Shown here: piece by piece, positions 8,722-17,804 of the stretch
How the letters are laid out: every line of letters begins with the position of its first letter
How positions within the stretch are numbered: the stretch's first letter is position 1
From: DATNPX01 sp036702975
Lineage (GTDB): Bacteria; Cyanobacteriota; Vampirovibrionia; Obscuribacterales; Obscuribacteraceae
Assembly: GCA_036702975.1 (NCBI GenBank)
Contig: DATNPX010000006.1
Location: 290,144 to 354,143, forward strand
DNA length: 64,000 bases
Direction: 5' to 3'
Made by a program: the position numbers and the translations under genes
Notes under the pieces: generated by a model
Told to the model about the DNA's origin: nothing
Seen by the model: only the letters and a program-made list of their open reading frames with translations
Database searches by the model: none

Positions 8722-9411
8722 TCATGATTGGAAGAGTCGAGAGTAGAGTGATTGGTGCTCGAAGCACGCATACTCATGTAACGGCGAAAAAGCTTGGATG
8801 TCTTGCAAATCTTTCCCAAGACACAACTGAGCTTCTTTCAGCACTGCAGGTCGCAATGCTACGAGAAGTTGTTGTCCTTCGGTATGCCCGAGTGGAATCA
8901 AACGAACGCAGGCTGAGATGAGACAGTTGACCGAATTTTGAAGGTAAGCGGATATCGAGAAAAGTTCGCCGAAACCGGCGCACCCGGCCAACCAACCATA
9001 TACGGCTGAATGGTGGTAATCGAAACTGTTATGAACTAGTCCTTGCAAATCGGAAACCATTTTGGTGTCATTCGCCAATTTTAGTAGGCGGCTTCCCATG
9101 CGTATGGATGCTTGAAACGGCTCTGAAGACCACTTACTAGCGCCAAGATAAGTGTTCAACTCTTGAAAGCGAGCTAAATCAGCATTTTTAGCGGCTCTAT
9201 AAGCGATGCTGGCTGCAATACCATCTTGCGGCGCAATAGACTGTACAAGCAAAGTTTCAATGGAATCCCTGGCCGAGGCGGCATCGGATACGGTGCCCCA
9301 TTGGTTCCAAGTTTCCAGCCCCCACGAGTGCGAATAACCACCAATAGGCAGCGCCGAATCAGAGAGCTGCATAAGAGTCAAGATAGCTTCTGCTTCCCTA
9401 GTGCTTGTCAC
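8722..9411 (-). CDS. ureF: urease accessory protein UreF
   Basis: UreF works with UreD and UreG in GTP-dependent nickel delivery to apo-urease. Seen: LMQLSDSALPIGGYSHSWGLE near the N-terminus, a close match to the UreF signature, and the all-helical body with NSFDYHHSAVYGWLAG in place of the usual H-P-x-x-x-G region. 229 residues from a GTG start at 9411 that overlaps the ureB end by 14 bases; an ATG at 9372 is an alternative that would shorten it by 13 residues. Oddity: ureF lies between ureB and ureC, whereas most bacteria place it after ureC and ureE. Confidence 0.92.
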   Translation of the reverse strand: MTSTREAEAILTLMQLSDSALPIGGYSHSWGLETWNQWGTVSDAASARDSIETLLVQSIAPQDGIAASIAYRAAKNADLARFQELNTYLGASKWSSEPFQASIRMGSRLLKLANDTKMVSDLQGLVHNSFDYHHSAVYGWLAGCAGFGELFSISAYLQNSVNCLISACVRLIPLGHTEGQQLLVALRPAVLKEAQLCLGKDLQDIQAFSPLHEYACFEHQSLYSRLFQS

Positions 9412-9763
9412 AGAATTCTTTGACCTTATCGAGAGCCCTGCGCCTGACTGACTCGTCGCTCAGTGATCCTTCTACTAATCTGTTGAAGCCCGAGATGAAT
9501 CTGGTGCCGCCGATCTCAACCAGTTCAACAGTAGTTGTCTGGCCTGGTTCAAATCTAACTGCTGTACCGGCTTTGATGTTGAGGCGCATTCCGAGAGCCG
9601 CCTCCCTTTCGAAACTGAGCGCTTTGTTGGCCTCGAAGAAGTGAAAGTGCGAGCCGACCTGCACTGGCCGGTCGCCTCTATTGGTTACCGTAAGCGAACA
9701 GGTGCGTTTCCCTTGGTTTATGGTTATATCGCCTTCAGGAGTTACGAATTCGCCGGGTTTCAC
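9398..9763 (-). CDS. ureB: urease subunit beta
   Basis: Structural beta subunit, 121 residues, a free-standing three-gene-type urease subunit. Seen: KPGEFVTPEGDITIN at the start, VTNRGDRPVQVGSHFHFFEAN (the strongly conserved jelly-roll block) and GMRLNIKAGTAVRFEPGQ, then GGTRFISGFNRLVEG. The start codon is GTG at 9763, backed by GGGAGG with about six bases of spacing. The end overlaps ureF, so translation of the two is coupled. Slightly longer than the usual 101-110 residues because of a C-terminal helix (ESVRRRALDKVKEF). Confidence 0.95.
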   Translation of the reverse strand: MKPGEFVTPEGDITINQGKRTCSLTVTNRGDRPVQVGSHFHFFEANKALSFEREAALGMRLNIKAGTAVRFEPGQTTTVELVEIGGTRFISGFNRLVEGSLSDESVRRRALDKVKEFCDKH

Positions 9764-9801
9764 TTTCCACCTCCCAATAAATTCTGTAGATGACCGCGTT
9801 C

Positions 9802-10104
9802 TTACCTGATAGGAGAGTGCACGCTGACAAGTTTAGTCCCATCCGGAAAAGTCGCTTCTACCTGCACGACATGCACCATGTCGGCTACACCTTCCATCAC
9901 ATCGTCTCTGGTCAAAACTTTGGTGCCTTCTGTCATGAGCTCAGCCACCGATTTACCGTCTCTTGCACCTTCAAGAATTGCGAAGGTAATCAATGCAACA
10001 GACTCTGGGTAGTTGAGCTTCAACCCCCTCGCGCGGCGCCGTTCTGCCAATTGAGCAGCGAGGAAGATCATTAACTTGTCTTGTTCTTGAGGACTTAAAT
10101 GCAT
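9802..10104 (-). CDS. ureA: urease subunit gamma
   Basis: Structural gamma subunit, 100 residues, the usual length. Seen: MHLSPQEQDKLMIFLAAQLAERRRARGLKLN split over the first helix pair, YPESVALITFAILEGARDGKSV, and VMEGVADMVHVVQVEATFPDGTKLV, all signature segments of UreA. First gene of the minus-strand operon ureA-ureB-ureF-ureC-ureE and divergent from ureG-ureD across 99 bases that must carry both promoters. No urea transporter and no nickel permease genes are seen next to the cluster. Confidence 0.96.
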   Translation of the reverse strand: MHLSPQEQDKLMIFLAAQLAERRRARGLKLNYPESVALITFAILEGARDGKSVAELMTEGTKVLTRDDVMEGVADMVHVVQVEATFPDGTKLVSVHSPIR

Positions 10105-10203
10105 ATGAGTCGATTAAATCTTGGTGACGGTATCCTAAACCAACCGATCACTTTGCGCACGTAGATGTTAAAAGGAGTAAGCATTATATAGGCAAAACTA
10201 ATC

Positions 10204-10857
10204 ATGGCAAATAAGAATACAGTCCGCGTTGGCATTGGTGGCCCGGTGGGTTCCGGAAAGACAGCGTTGGTAGAAGTGCTTTGCAAGCGGATGTCAAAAA
10301 GCTGGTCGGTTGCAGTTGTTACTAATGACATCTTTACGAAAGAGGATGCCGAGTTTCTCATTCGTCGTGGAGCCTTGCCGCAAGAACGCATCATCGGTGT
10401 GGAGACCGGTGGTTGCCCGCATACAGCTATTCGAGAAGATGCATCGCTCAATATAGATGCCCTCGAGCAACTTGAACGAACGTTCAACCCAGACATCATT
10501 TTTTTGGAGTCTGGTGGAGACAATCTAGCTGCTACATTTAGCCCGGAACTTGTGGATAGCTTCATCTACGTCATCGACGTCGCTGAAGGTGACAAGATAC
10601 CGCGAAAAGGTGGACCTGCCATCAGGCGCTCAGATCTGTTGATAATCAACAAAATCGATCTAGCACCATATGTGGGGGCAGACCTTTCCGTAATGGATAG
10701 GGATGCAAAACTTATGCGAGGAGAACGACCCTTTCTGTTTACTGATTTGAAGCATGAAAATGGTGTTGATGAGATAGTTACATGGATTTTGGAGCATGTT
10801 CTGTGGGAGTCTGGCAGCACCGCAGTAGGCGCGACTCAACAATCCCGGCAAGCATAA
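10204..10857 (+). CDS. ureG: urease accessory GTPase UreG
   Basis: SIMIBI-class GTPase that powers nickel insertion into urease, 217 residues. Seen: P-loop GGPVGSGKT (residues 12-20), VVTNDIFTKEDAEFL, the nickel-binding Cys-Pro-His motif in ETGGCPHTAIRED (Cys71, His73), FLESGGDNLAATFSP, VIDVAEGDKIPRKGGP and the guanine-specificity motif INKIDLAP. All key residues are present. A purine-rich AGGAG lies about 27 bases before the ATG, too far for a normal ribosome site, so initiation may be weak or leaderless-like. The stop is directly followed by the ureD ATG. Confidence 0.96.
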   Translation: MANKNTVRVGIGGPVGSGKTALVEVLCKRMSKSWSVAVVTNDIFTKEDAEFLIRRGALPQERIIGVETGGCPHTAIREDASLNIDALEQLERTFNPDIIFLESGGDNLAATFSPELVDSFIYVIDVAEGDKIPRKGGPAIRRSDLLIINKIDLAPYVGADLSVMDRDAKLMRGERPFLFTDLKHENGVDEIVTWILEHVLWESGSTAVGATQQSRQA

Positions 10858-11604
10858 ATGGCGGTCAACTTAGGCATCGCGAAACTTCGGGTTGAGAGTA
10901 ACGGAAAGGCTTCTGTTGTATGCGATCAGTATAGTCAGGTTCCTTTACAGCTGCATCGGCCGCTCTATCTTGGTGGTGCGGATTTTCCTACTGTCTATCT
11001 CAAGAGTCCATCTGCAGGATTGCTAGAGGGTGATGAACACAGAATCGATGTTTCGATCGCCGCACACGGACGATTGGAGATGCGGACTCAGGCGGCGACT
11101 CTTGTGTATCCAGGAAGTTCTCTTGTGCATATCGACATCAAAGTGGGCGATGAAGCAAGGTTGACATATCTTCCACATGTGGTGATTCTTGGTAAAGGAG
11201 CGAAACTTGCTCAGCGAGTGCGCATAGAAGTTGAGCCCACTAGCCGTCTTGACTTTTGTGATACCTGGTGTGCGGGTCGCATAGCTATGCAAGAGTCTTG
11301 GGAGTTTCTAGAGTTTGACTATCTGCTCGAGATTATCTGTGCCGGAAAGCTTTTATATCGTGAGCACTGGATACTCTCACCCGAAACTAAGGCGCCAACG
11401 CATCCACTAATCTGTGGCGAATTCACGCACTTTGATTCGCACTATCGTTTTTGTAAGGACATTGAAAACGAGTCGTGTCCACAAATTGCGTCCTCAAGCC
11501 AAGAATTCGAAGAGAGCAAGGAATGGACACTCAAACGAGGCTCATTGCTGGTGCGGCGTAAAGCCTCGAAGGTGAGCAGTCTTGTTTTAGCGGCGAAGAG
11601 TTGA
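10858..11604 (+). CDS. ureD: urease accessory protein UreD (UreH)
   Basis: Scaffold protein that binds urease together with UreF and UreG and provides a nickel channel in known systems, 248 residues. Seen: the UreD core blocks LHRPLYLGG, SAGLLEGDEHRIDVSI, LEMRTQAATLVYPG (the usual T-Q-A-A-T-K-V-Y region) and LTYLPHVVILGKGAKL, then FCDTWCAGRIAMQESWEF. It is somewhat shorter than proteobacterial UreD. It begins on the base after the ureG stop, so the two are translationally coupled. The gene converges with the MDR oxidoreductase, with 14 bases between stops. Confidence 0.9.
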   Translation: MAVNLGIAKLRVESNGKASVVCDQYSQVPLQLHRPLYLGGADFPTVYLKSPSAGLLEGDEHRIDVSIAAHGRLEMRTQAATLVYPGSSLVHIDIKVGDEARLTYLPHVVILGKGAKLAQRVRIEVEPTSRLDFCDTWCAGRIAMQESWEFLEFDYLLEIICAGKLLYREHWILSPETKAPTHPLICGEFTHFDSHYRFCKDIENESCPQIASSSQEFEESKEWTLKRGSLLVRRKASKVSSLVLAAKS

Positions 11605-11618
11605 AATTTCGGTCTCGT

Positions 11619-12659
11619 TTACTTAGAAACGTTGATCACAATCTTTCCAAAGTGAGAGCCTGACTCCATCCACTTAAGTGCGTCTATGGCTTGCTCAAAT
11701 GGGAACACTTTGTCTATCACCGGTTTCAGCTTGTGCTGCTCGATTGCTCTGTTCATATTCTCGAACATCTGTCTAGAGCCGACGAAGATTCCCTGGACGC
11801 GAATATTCTTCATCAAAATCAATCGCGGATTTAGGTCTGTCTGAACACCAGATAACACGCCGATTACGGCAACATGTCCCGCCAGGGCAGTTGATTTCAA
11901 AGAATGGTCAAGCGTGCCCGCACCACCAACTTCTACAACATGATCCACGCCGCGATTGCCGGTCAACTTGAGGACCTCCTTGGACCAGTCAGGGGTGGTC
12001 TTGTAGTTAATCGTCTTTGTGACGCCCATCTCTTTCAGTCGAGCGAGTTTGGCATCACTGCCTGATGTTGCAATGATATCGCAGCCGTTCATCAAGGCAA
12101 ATTGAATTGCGAATATTGAAACGCCGCCGGTTCCAAGCGTGAGCACGGTCTCGCCAGGACGCAAGTTACCTGATTCGATCAGGGCGTTCCATGCTGTGAC
12201 TGCGGCACAAGGTAGAGTCGCGGCTTCTTCGAATGAGAGGTGATTCGGAATGTGCACGAGTCCATGTTCAGGCAATATCACTTGCTCGGCAAGCATACCC
12301 GTTCCCCCACCACCAAGAGCCGAGCGTCCGGCATCTTCGTGCAACTTACCGGCTGTCCAATCAGGCATGAAGGCAGCCATTACACGATCACCGGCCTTGA
12401 ATTTCTTCACATCTGAACCCACCTCAACAACCGTGCCGCTGCCGTCTGAACAGGGAGTAAAAGGAAGCTTCATCTTCGGATTGTAGCGTCCCATCACCAT
12501 CATCAAGTCCCGAAAGTTGAGGGAGACGGCGTGTACTTTGACTAGCACCTCGGAGGGCTTGAGGTTGGTCGCTTGACGATCCTTGATGGCAAGGGAATCA
12601 ATGCCAAATTCACCCAGTTCATAACAGCGAAAAGTCGCTTGCGTTGTTGCAGTTGCCAT
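11619..12659 (-). CDS. MDR-superfamily NAD(P)-dependent oxidoreductase (zinc-free alcohol dehydrogenase / quinone reductase-like)
   Basis: Medium-chain dehydrogenase/reductase, 346 residues. Seen: GroES-like N-terminal domain with VLVKVHAVSLNFRDLMMVMGRY, GSGTVVEVGSDVKKFKAGDRV, the AATLPCAAVTAWNAL block, and the Rossmann motif TLGTGGVSIFAIQFA followed by GCDIIATSGSDAKL. The cysteine ligands of the structural zinc are absent and the catalytic-zinc set is incomplete, which fits the zinc-independent quinone-reductase branch. Substrate not predictable. It stands alone on the minus strand, about 80 bases from a small frame and convergent with ureD. Confidence 0.88.
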   Translation of the reverse strand: MATATTQATFRCYELGEFGIDSLAIKDRQATNLKPSEVLVKVHAVSLNFRDLMMVMGRYNPKMKLPFTPCSDGSGTVVEVGSDVKKFKAGDRVMAAFMPDWTAGKLHEDAGRSALGGGGTGMLAEQVILPEHGLVHIPNHLSFEEAATLPCAAVTAWNALIESGNLRPGETVLTLGTGGVSIFAIQFALMNGCDIIATSGSDAKLARLKEMGVTKTINYKTTPDWSKEVLKLTGNRGVDHVVEVGGAGTLDHSLKSTALAGHVAVIGVLSGVQTDLNPRLILMKNIRVQGIFVGSRQMFENMNRAIEQHKLKPVIDKVFPFEQAIDALKWMESGSHFGKIVINVSK

Positions 12660-12746
12660 GGATAAACCTCGATGATAGTGAAGCTCATGTCATTATCACC
12701 TGTTTGGTTCCGGGAGCGTGATTATTCCCTTGATTTTCAGATTTCC

Positions 12747-12872
12747 CTAAACTGGCTCTGATGGAGTGTATGCATACTTGGGTACTTTCATATGCCCGGC
12801 TTGGTACTTAGCAATGCCGAGTATGTTGTGTGAGAGCTTGGGCAAAGCTTCCAACATTAGCCCTATTAGCAT
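12747..12872 (-). CDS. possible small membrane peptide (41 residues)
   Basis: A short frame from an ATG at 12872 gives MLIGLMLEALPKLSHNIL and a basic, tyrosine-containing tail ending PSEPV. Just upstream in the same frame is more hydrophobic sequence (CTIFSIAAGL), which together would make one membrane helix, so the true start might be a non-ATG codon a little upstream. The full open frame reaches 13043 but there overlaps the better-supported gene at 12965-13192. No ribosome site was recognised. Listed because the codon pattern is protein-like; low confidence. Confidence 0.25.
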   Translation of the reverse strand: MLIGLMLEALPKLSHNILGIAKYQAGHMKVPKYAYTPSEPV

Positions 12873-12964
12873 TAGACCGGCCGCGATACTAAATATGGTG
12901 CAGCCGGGTGACTTCGCAATACTGCCTGTTGTCCATTGCGATAGCGTTTTAATAGAATGGGAAA

Positions 12965-13192
12965 CTATGCAGCTTGCGGCGGAGTTTCGAAAGATGAATC
13001 GACACGTTTTCTGAGCGCAGATACTGCTTTTAACGAGGGCCAAATTACGCTCTTCATTTCGTCAAGTTCATACTTGCCGATTATTCCTCTGTCGTAGAGT
13101 CGACATACCTCTTCCCACATTTGAAACAAGCTCGCTGGTTGATTCAAGTCTCTCGCCGCTTGTTGATACTCAATAAGATCAAATCGCAACAT
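12965..13192 (-). CDS. small hypothetical protein (75 residues)
   Basis: A complete frame from ATG 13192 encoding an acidic-basic mixed, probably helical cytoplasmic protein: the sequence runs MLRFDLIEYQQAARDL, then EEVCRLYDRGIIGKYELDE and a C-terminal KRVDSSFETPPQAA. No signal peptide or membrane segment. I do not recognise a family; the central RGIIGKYELDEM pattern resembles a short helix-turn with a conserved glycine. It lies between the MDR oxidoreductase and the helicase and is divergent from the latter. The 154 bases up to the helicase hold no other gene. Confidence 0.55.
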   Translation of the reverse strand: MLRFDLIEYQQAARDLNQPASLFQMWEEVCRLYDRGIIGKYELDEMKSVIWPSLKAVSALRKRVDSSFETPPQAA

Positions 13193-13346
13193 AGTTCCGG
13201 GTCCTCGCTATCTCCACTTCGCGGTCATCTATCTAAGCGACTGTTTGAAACAGTCTCGGGGAAAGGGTGATGGATAAGACGCTGCAAAGTATGACTAGTT
13301 CCAAAGAGATTGCGGCAATTCGATCAATTCGAATTACAATGAAAAG

Positions 13347-16300
13347 ATGTCTCAAGACCAGAATTCGTTTTCCCGTCTGCAATGGGCGCACCCACTCGTG
13401 CGCGACTGGTTTTTGGCTAAATTTGGTTCGGCAACTGAACCACAAGAGCAGGGCTGGCCTCATATTCTGGCGGGGCGAAGCACCTTAATCTCAGCACCGA
13501 CGGGTTCAGGCAAAACGCTGGCGGCTTTTCTCGCTTGTATTGACAGTTTGGTCCGCAAAGCTGTTGACGGAGGACTCAAAGATGAGACAGCGGTCGTGTA
13601 TGTATCGCCGCTCAAGGCTTTGAGCAACGACATTCAGAAGAACTTGGATAGTCCGCTCGCCGAAATACGAGAGTTGGCGGATGCTCGCGGAATTGCCATG
13701 GCGAATATCAGAACTGCAGTTCGCACCGGTGACACTTTGACTCGCGAGCGCCAGGCAATGCTCAAGAAGCCACCGCACATTCTCGTTACCACACCTGAAT
13801 CCTTATATATACTGCTTACGGCCGAGAAAAGCCGCAAGATGCTGCAGTCGGTGCGGACAGTTATCGTTGATGAAATTCATGCTGTGGCGGATGACAAACG
13901 CGGTTCTCATTTGTCGCTGTCGCTTGAACGGCTAGACCTCCTCTGCAGTCCATCTCCGAACCGCGTTGGGTTGTCGGCAACTCAAAATCCGATCGAGTTG
14001 GTTGGGCGATTTCTGGCAGGTTCGGCGAAAGAAGAGCCATTCATAGTAAATGTGGGTCGACGCCGGCAGTTCGATCTTGCGGTCGAAGTTCCGAAACAAC
14101 CTCTGGAGCCGGTTGCGTCCAACAATTTATGGGATGAGACTTTCGACCGTTTGGCCGCTCTAGTTCAAGAGCACCGCTCCACGCTTGTCTTCGTGAATAC
14201 TCGCAAACAAGCGGAGCGGGTTGCTATGCATCTAGGTAATCGCCTGGGCGAAGAGGCAGTTGCTTGCCACCACGGAAGTCTTTCGCGACAAATCCGCCTG
14301 TCTGCTGAGCGGCGGTTGAAAAACGGTGAGATAAAAGTACTGGTCGCCACTGCCTCGCTCGAACTTGGTATAGACATTGGCTTTATCGATCTGGTTTGCC
14401 AGATCAGCAATTGCAGATCCATTGCCGCGGCCTTACAGCGTATTGGTCGGGCTGGACACTGGCGTGGGGCTGTACCGAAAGGTCGCTTGTTCCCACAGAC
14501 GCGCGATGAGCTAGTGGAGAGCGCGGCTCTTGTGCACGCGGTAAGACAGGGAGCCATGGACAAGTTATGGATTCCTGAATGCTCGCTCGATATTCTGGCA
14601 CAACAGATAGTGGCCATGACTGCGGTAGAAGAATGGGATGAAAATGAGCTGTTCGAGACCATGAAACGTGCTTATCCTTATCGCAATCTTTCTCGACGCG
14701 ATTTCGATGCAGTCATTCACATGCTGGCAGAGGGGATCTCCGCCACACGTGGACGCTATGGCGCTTACTTGATGCACGATCAAGTCAACGGGCGATTGCG
14801 AGCGCGAAGAGGGGCTCGGCTTGCTGCCATTACAAGCGGTGGCGCTATTCCTGAAACCAATCTATACGCAGTCATTGCTCAACCAGAAGGAACGCCGATT
14901 GGAACTCTGGACGAAGACTTTGCCATTGAAAGCCACCGTGGGGACATAATCCTGCTGGGAAATACGTCTTGGCGCATCTCCACAATCGATAACAAGTCAG
15001 GAAGGGTTTTCGTTGAAGATGCGCATGGCGCTTCACCAACCGTTCCATTCTGGTTCGGCGAAGCTCCAGCACGCACTAACGAACTTTCGCACTATCTATC
15101 AGCCCTGAGAGCAAGGTTGGACGCTAGCACCAAGACTGTGCCCCTTGAATTCAATGCGCTCTCTGAGCCGAGCGATGAGGTTCGCGACACAATCGACTGG
15201 CTCAAAAGCGACTGCGGCGTTGATGATTCGGGGGCGAGTCAGATAATTGAGTATATAGTCCAAGGTCGTGCAATTCTGGGAGCGGTGCCTACAGAAAATC
15301 TAATCGTTGCCGAACGGTTCTTTGATGAAGGTGGTGGCATGCAGCTGGTCATCCACGCTCCTTTTGGCGGACGCATCAACCGAGCCTGGGGTCTAGCGAT
15401 GCGTAAGAAGTTCTGCCGCAGCTTTAACTTTGAGTTGCAAGCGGCAGCAACTGAAGATGGGCTAACTATTGCCCTGGCTGAACAACACAGCTTCCCTCTT
15501 GGAGATGTTTTTTACTATTTGGCCGCGGAAACGGTAAAAGACACGTTGGAACAAGCGTCTTTGCAGTCGCCAATATTCACTACTCGTTGGAAGTGGGACG
15601 CAATGAGAGCCCTTGCGCTGCTCAGATTCATGGGCGGCAAGAAAGTGCCGCCTTATCTGCAAAGGTTACGCTCTGACGACTTGCTCGCTTCAGTCTTTCC
15701 ACAGGCCGCTGCCTGTCTGGATAACGTTCCTGGAGATATCGAGATTCCAGACCATCCTCTTGTTAATGAAGTAATGAAGGATGTTCTGACCGAAGCTATG
15801 GATCTGAATGGGCTGGAAGAGATTCTGAGAAAGATAGCCTCTGGAGAAATTAAGTGTCTGGCAGTAGATACACCCACGCCGTCTCAGTTCGCGGCGGAAA
15901 TTCTCAATGCTAACGTTTATGCTTTTTTAGATGACGCCCCCCTTGAGGAGCGGAGGGCTCGGGCGGTCGAAATGCGCAGAGTATTGCCGAACTCTGTTTT
16001 GCAGCAGATAGGACAGCTTGATCCTCAGGCGATTGAACAGGTGAAAGAGGAGTCATGGCCAGACCTTCGCAACGCCGATGAGCTCCATGATCTTATGCAA
16101 TCGGTGATCGCCCTGCCGGAAGAACATCAGCTCTTCATTCGGTCTCCCCTGACGAACTGGTGGCAATATTTTGAATCGCTGCAGAACTCCAAACGAGCGA
16201 CGCGCATGTTTGTGGGAAACCAGACATACTGGGTGAATACTGAACGTCTCGAACAGGCCAAGCTGATCTGGGGCGATGCTAATTTCGAGACGGTTGTCCC

Positions 16301-17804
16301 GCGCATCGAGACATCTATAGTTGATAGAACACAAGCAATCTTGCCTGCGGTGCGAGGATGGCTGGCGATTCTTGGCCCGGTGCGACCTGATGACCTCGTA
16401 CAGATATTGTCGCTCGAAGAACGTGATGTCGAAATTGCCTTGCTATCGATTGAATCTGAAGGCTTTGTTTTGCGCGGGCAATTTACAGCCCAGAATGTGC
16501 GCGAAGTGACGGGGCTTTCCACTTCTCCTTGCAATGCTTTCGAGTGGTGTGAACGCCGACTGCTAGCTCGCATACACAAGATGACGATCGCCACCCTTCG
16601 AAAACAAGTTGAGCCTGTTTCAGCAGCGCTTTATGTTCGTTGGTTAGCTGCCTGGCAGCATCTGGCCCCTGGCACTCAACTGACCGGCGAACGTGGAGCG
16701 CTGGAAGTATTGCGTCAATTACAGGGGTACGAAATCCCAGCCAGCGCGTGGGAATCACAGGTTCTTGCGCGGAGAATCAAACACTACGATTCAGACATGC
16801 TAGACAAGCTTTGTATGAAGGGGACTGTTGGCTGGGGGCGTCTCAGTTTGCATCCTGCGCTTGCTGCATCAATAGAAACACCAGAAGTGAAGTTAGGACC
16901 CAAGAAGTCAACGTTCTTGCGGCAGTCAAAATCATCGGCTGGACAAGGTGGGAATCTGCCGGCTGTGAATATGCATGCGATATCTTCCGAAGTCGCCCCT
17001 AATTTATCGGTCGAAGGCAAGACGGATTTGAGTACCGCTGAGACCATCTTTGTGCCGAGTGGCATCCGGCGGGTAATACCGACGAGCAGCGCTCCGATCA
17101 CTTTCTTTGTTAGAGAAGAGGCTGATTGGATGACTGTGCTCCAGAAGTCATCTCCTTCAGCTGATCTCTCCCGTTTGAGTTCCGCCGCCCAAGCGATCGA
17201 GGATTTTCTCAAGCATCGTGGTGCCAGCTTTTTTGCAGATATTCAACGGGGCACCAATCTTCTGAGGTCTGAGGTGGAAACAGGACTCTGGGAACTTGTC
17301 ACCGCTGGATTGGTATCAGCCGATGGTTTCGACAACCTGCGAGCATTGATTGATCCCAAACGTCGCAGCGGACAAGGCTTAGGACGAGCAAGCCATGCTC
17401 GAGAGAGTTATGGACGTTGGACCTTGCTATATGCCGAACACTCCGTGCCGCGTATCAAAGCAATCGAGTCGCTCTGCCGCGTTCTGCTGCGTAGGTATGG
17501 AGTTGTGTTTCGCGACGTGGTGCAACGAGAGTCAAATCTTCCCAGTTGGCGGGAGCTTCTGGCCTGCTTTCGGATCTTGGAAGACCGCGGAGAAATCCGC
17601 GGAGGCCGCTTTATTACGGGCTTTATCGGCGAACAATTCGCACTTCCCGAGGCGCTTGAATCGTTGCGGAACGCAAGAAATCGAGAGACGGAAGCTAGCG
17701 AGATGAACGCTTCGGCTGCAGATCCGTTGAACCTAATTGGGGTGATTTTACCTGGGGAAAGAGTACCGGCAGTGCCTGGAAAACTCGTTCAAATCTCGGT
17801 CTAG
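13347..17804 (+). CDS. lhr: Lhr-type superfamily 2 DNA helicase
   Basis: Large ATP-dependent 3'-5' helicase, 1485 residues, close to E. coli Lhr (about 1540). Seen: Walker A APTGSGKT (50-57), motif Ia VYVSPLKALSND, TTPESLYILL, DEIH box (175-178), LSAT (209-212), the second RecA domain with VFVNTRKQAERVA, ACHHGSLSR, VATASLELGIDIG, and motif VI QRIGRAGH (364-371). After the Lhr core come the winged-helix and beta-rich domains and a long C-terminal half as in full-length Lhr. Known role: repair of DNA cross-links and alkylation or oxidative damage, often with RNA:DNA translocation. A frame in another register overlaps the start but has no support. Stand-alone gene. Confidence 0.93.
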   Translation: MSQDQNSFSRLQWAHPLVRDWFLAKFGSATEPQEQGWPHILAGRSTLISAPTGSGKTLAAFLACIDSLVRKAVDGGLKDETAVVYVSPLKALSNDIQKNLDSPLAEIRELADARGIAMANIRTAVRTGDTLTRERQAMLKKPPHILVTTPESLYILLTAEKSRKMLQSVRTVIVDEIHAVADDKRGSHLSLSLERLDLLCSPSPNRVGLSATQNPIELVGRFLAGSAKEEPFIVNVGRRRQFDLAVEVPKQPLEPVASNNLWDETFDRLAALVQEHRSTLVFVNTRKQAERVAMHLGNRLGEEAVACHHGSLSRQIRLSAERRLKNGEIKVLVATASLELGIDIGFIDLVCQISNCRSIAAALQRIGRAGHWRGAVPKGRLFPQTRDELVESAALVHAVRQGAMDKLWIPECSLDILAQQIVAMTAVEEWDENELFETMKRAYPYRNLSRRDFDAVIHMLAEGISATRGRYGAYLMHDQVNGRLRARRGARLAAITSGGAIPETNLYAVIAQPEGTPIGTLDEDFAIESHRGDIILLGNTSWRISTIDNKSGRVFVEDAHGASPTVPFWFGEAPARTNELSHYLSALRARLDASTKTVPLEFNALSEPSDEVRDTIDWLKSDCGVDDSGASQIIEYIVQGRAILGAVPTENLIVAERFFDEGGGMQLVIHAPFGGRINRAWGLAMRKKFCRSFNFELQAAATEDGLTIALAEQHSFPLGDVFYYLAAETVKDTLEQASLQSPIFTTRWKWDAMRALALLRFMGGKKVPPYLQRLRSDDLLASVFPQAAACLDNVPGDIEIPDHPLVNEVMKDVLTEAMDLNGLEEILRKIASGEIKCLAVDTPTPSQFAAEILNANVYAFLDDAPLEERRARAVEMRRVLPNSVLQQIGQLDPQAIEQVKEESWPDLRNADELHDLMQSVIALPEEHQLFIRSPLTNWWQYFESLQNSKRATRMFVGNQTYWVNTERLEQAKLIWGDANFETVVPRIETSIVDRTQAILPAVRGWLAILGPVRPDDLVQILSLEERDVEIALLSIESEGFVLRGQFTAQNVREVTGLSTSPCNAFEWCERRLLARIHKMTIATLRKQVEPVSAALYVRWLAAWQHLAPGTQLTGERGALEVLRQLQGYEIPASAWESQVLARRIKHYDSDMLDKLCMKGTVGWGRLSLHPALAASIETPEVKLGPKKSTFLRQSKSSAGQGGNLPAVNMHAISSEVAPNLSVEGKTDLSTAETIFVPSGIRRVIPTSSAPITFFVREEADWMTVLQKSSPSADLSRLSSAAQAIEDFLKHRGASFFADIQRGTNLLRSEVETGLWELVTAGLVSADGFDNLRALIDPKRRSGQGLGRASHARESYGRWTLLYAEHSVPRIKAIESLCRVLLRRYGVVFRDVVQRESNLPSWRELLACFRILEDRGEIRGGRFITGFIGEQFALPEALESLRNARNRETEASEMNASAADPLNLIGVILPGERVPAVPGKLVQISV

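Noticed and set aside
12747..13043. 98-residue minus-strand frame from TTG 13043
   Set aside because: Its first half overlaps the better-supported 75-residue gene and lacks a ribosome site; only the last 41 residues are kept, at low confidence.
13233..13778. Minus-strand frames across the start of the helicase gene
   Set aside because: They are antisense to the helicase ATP-binding motifs and show no motif of their own.
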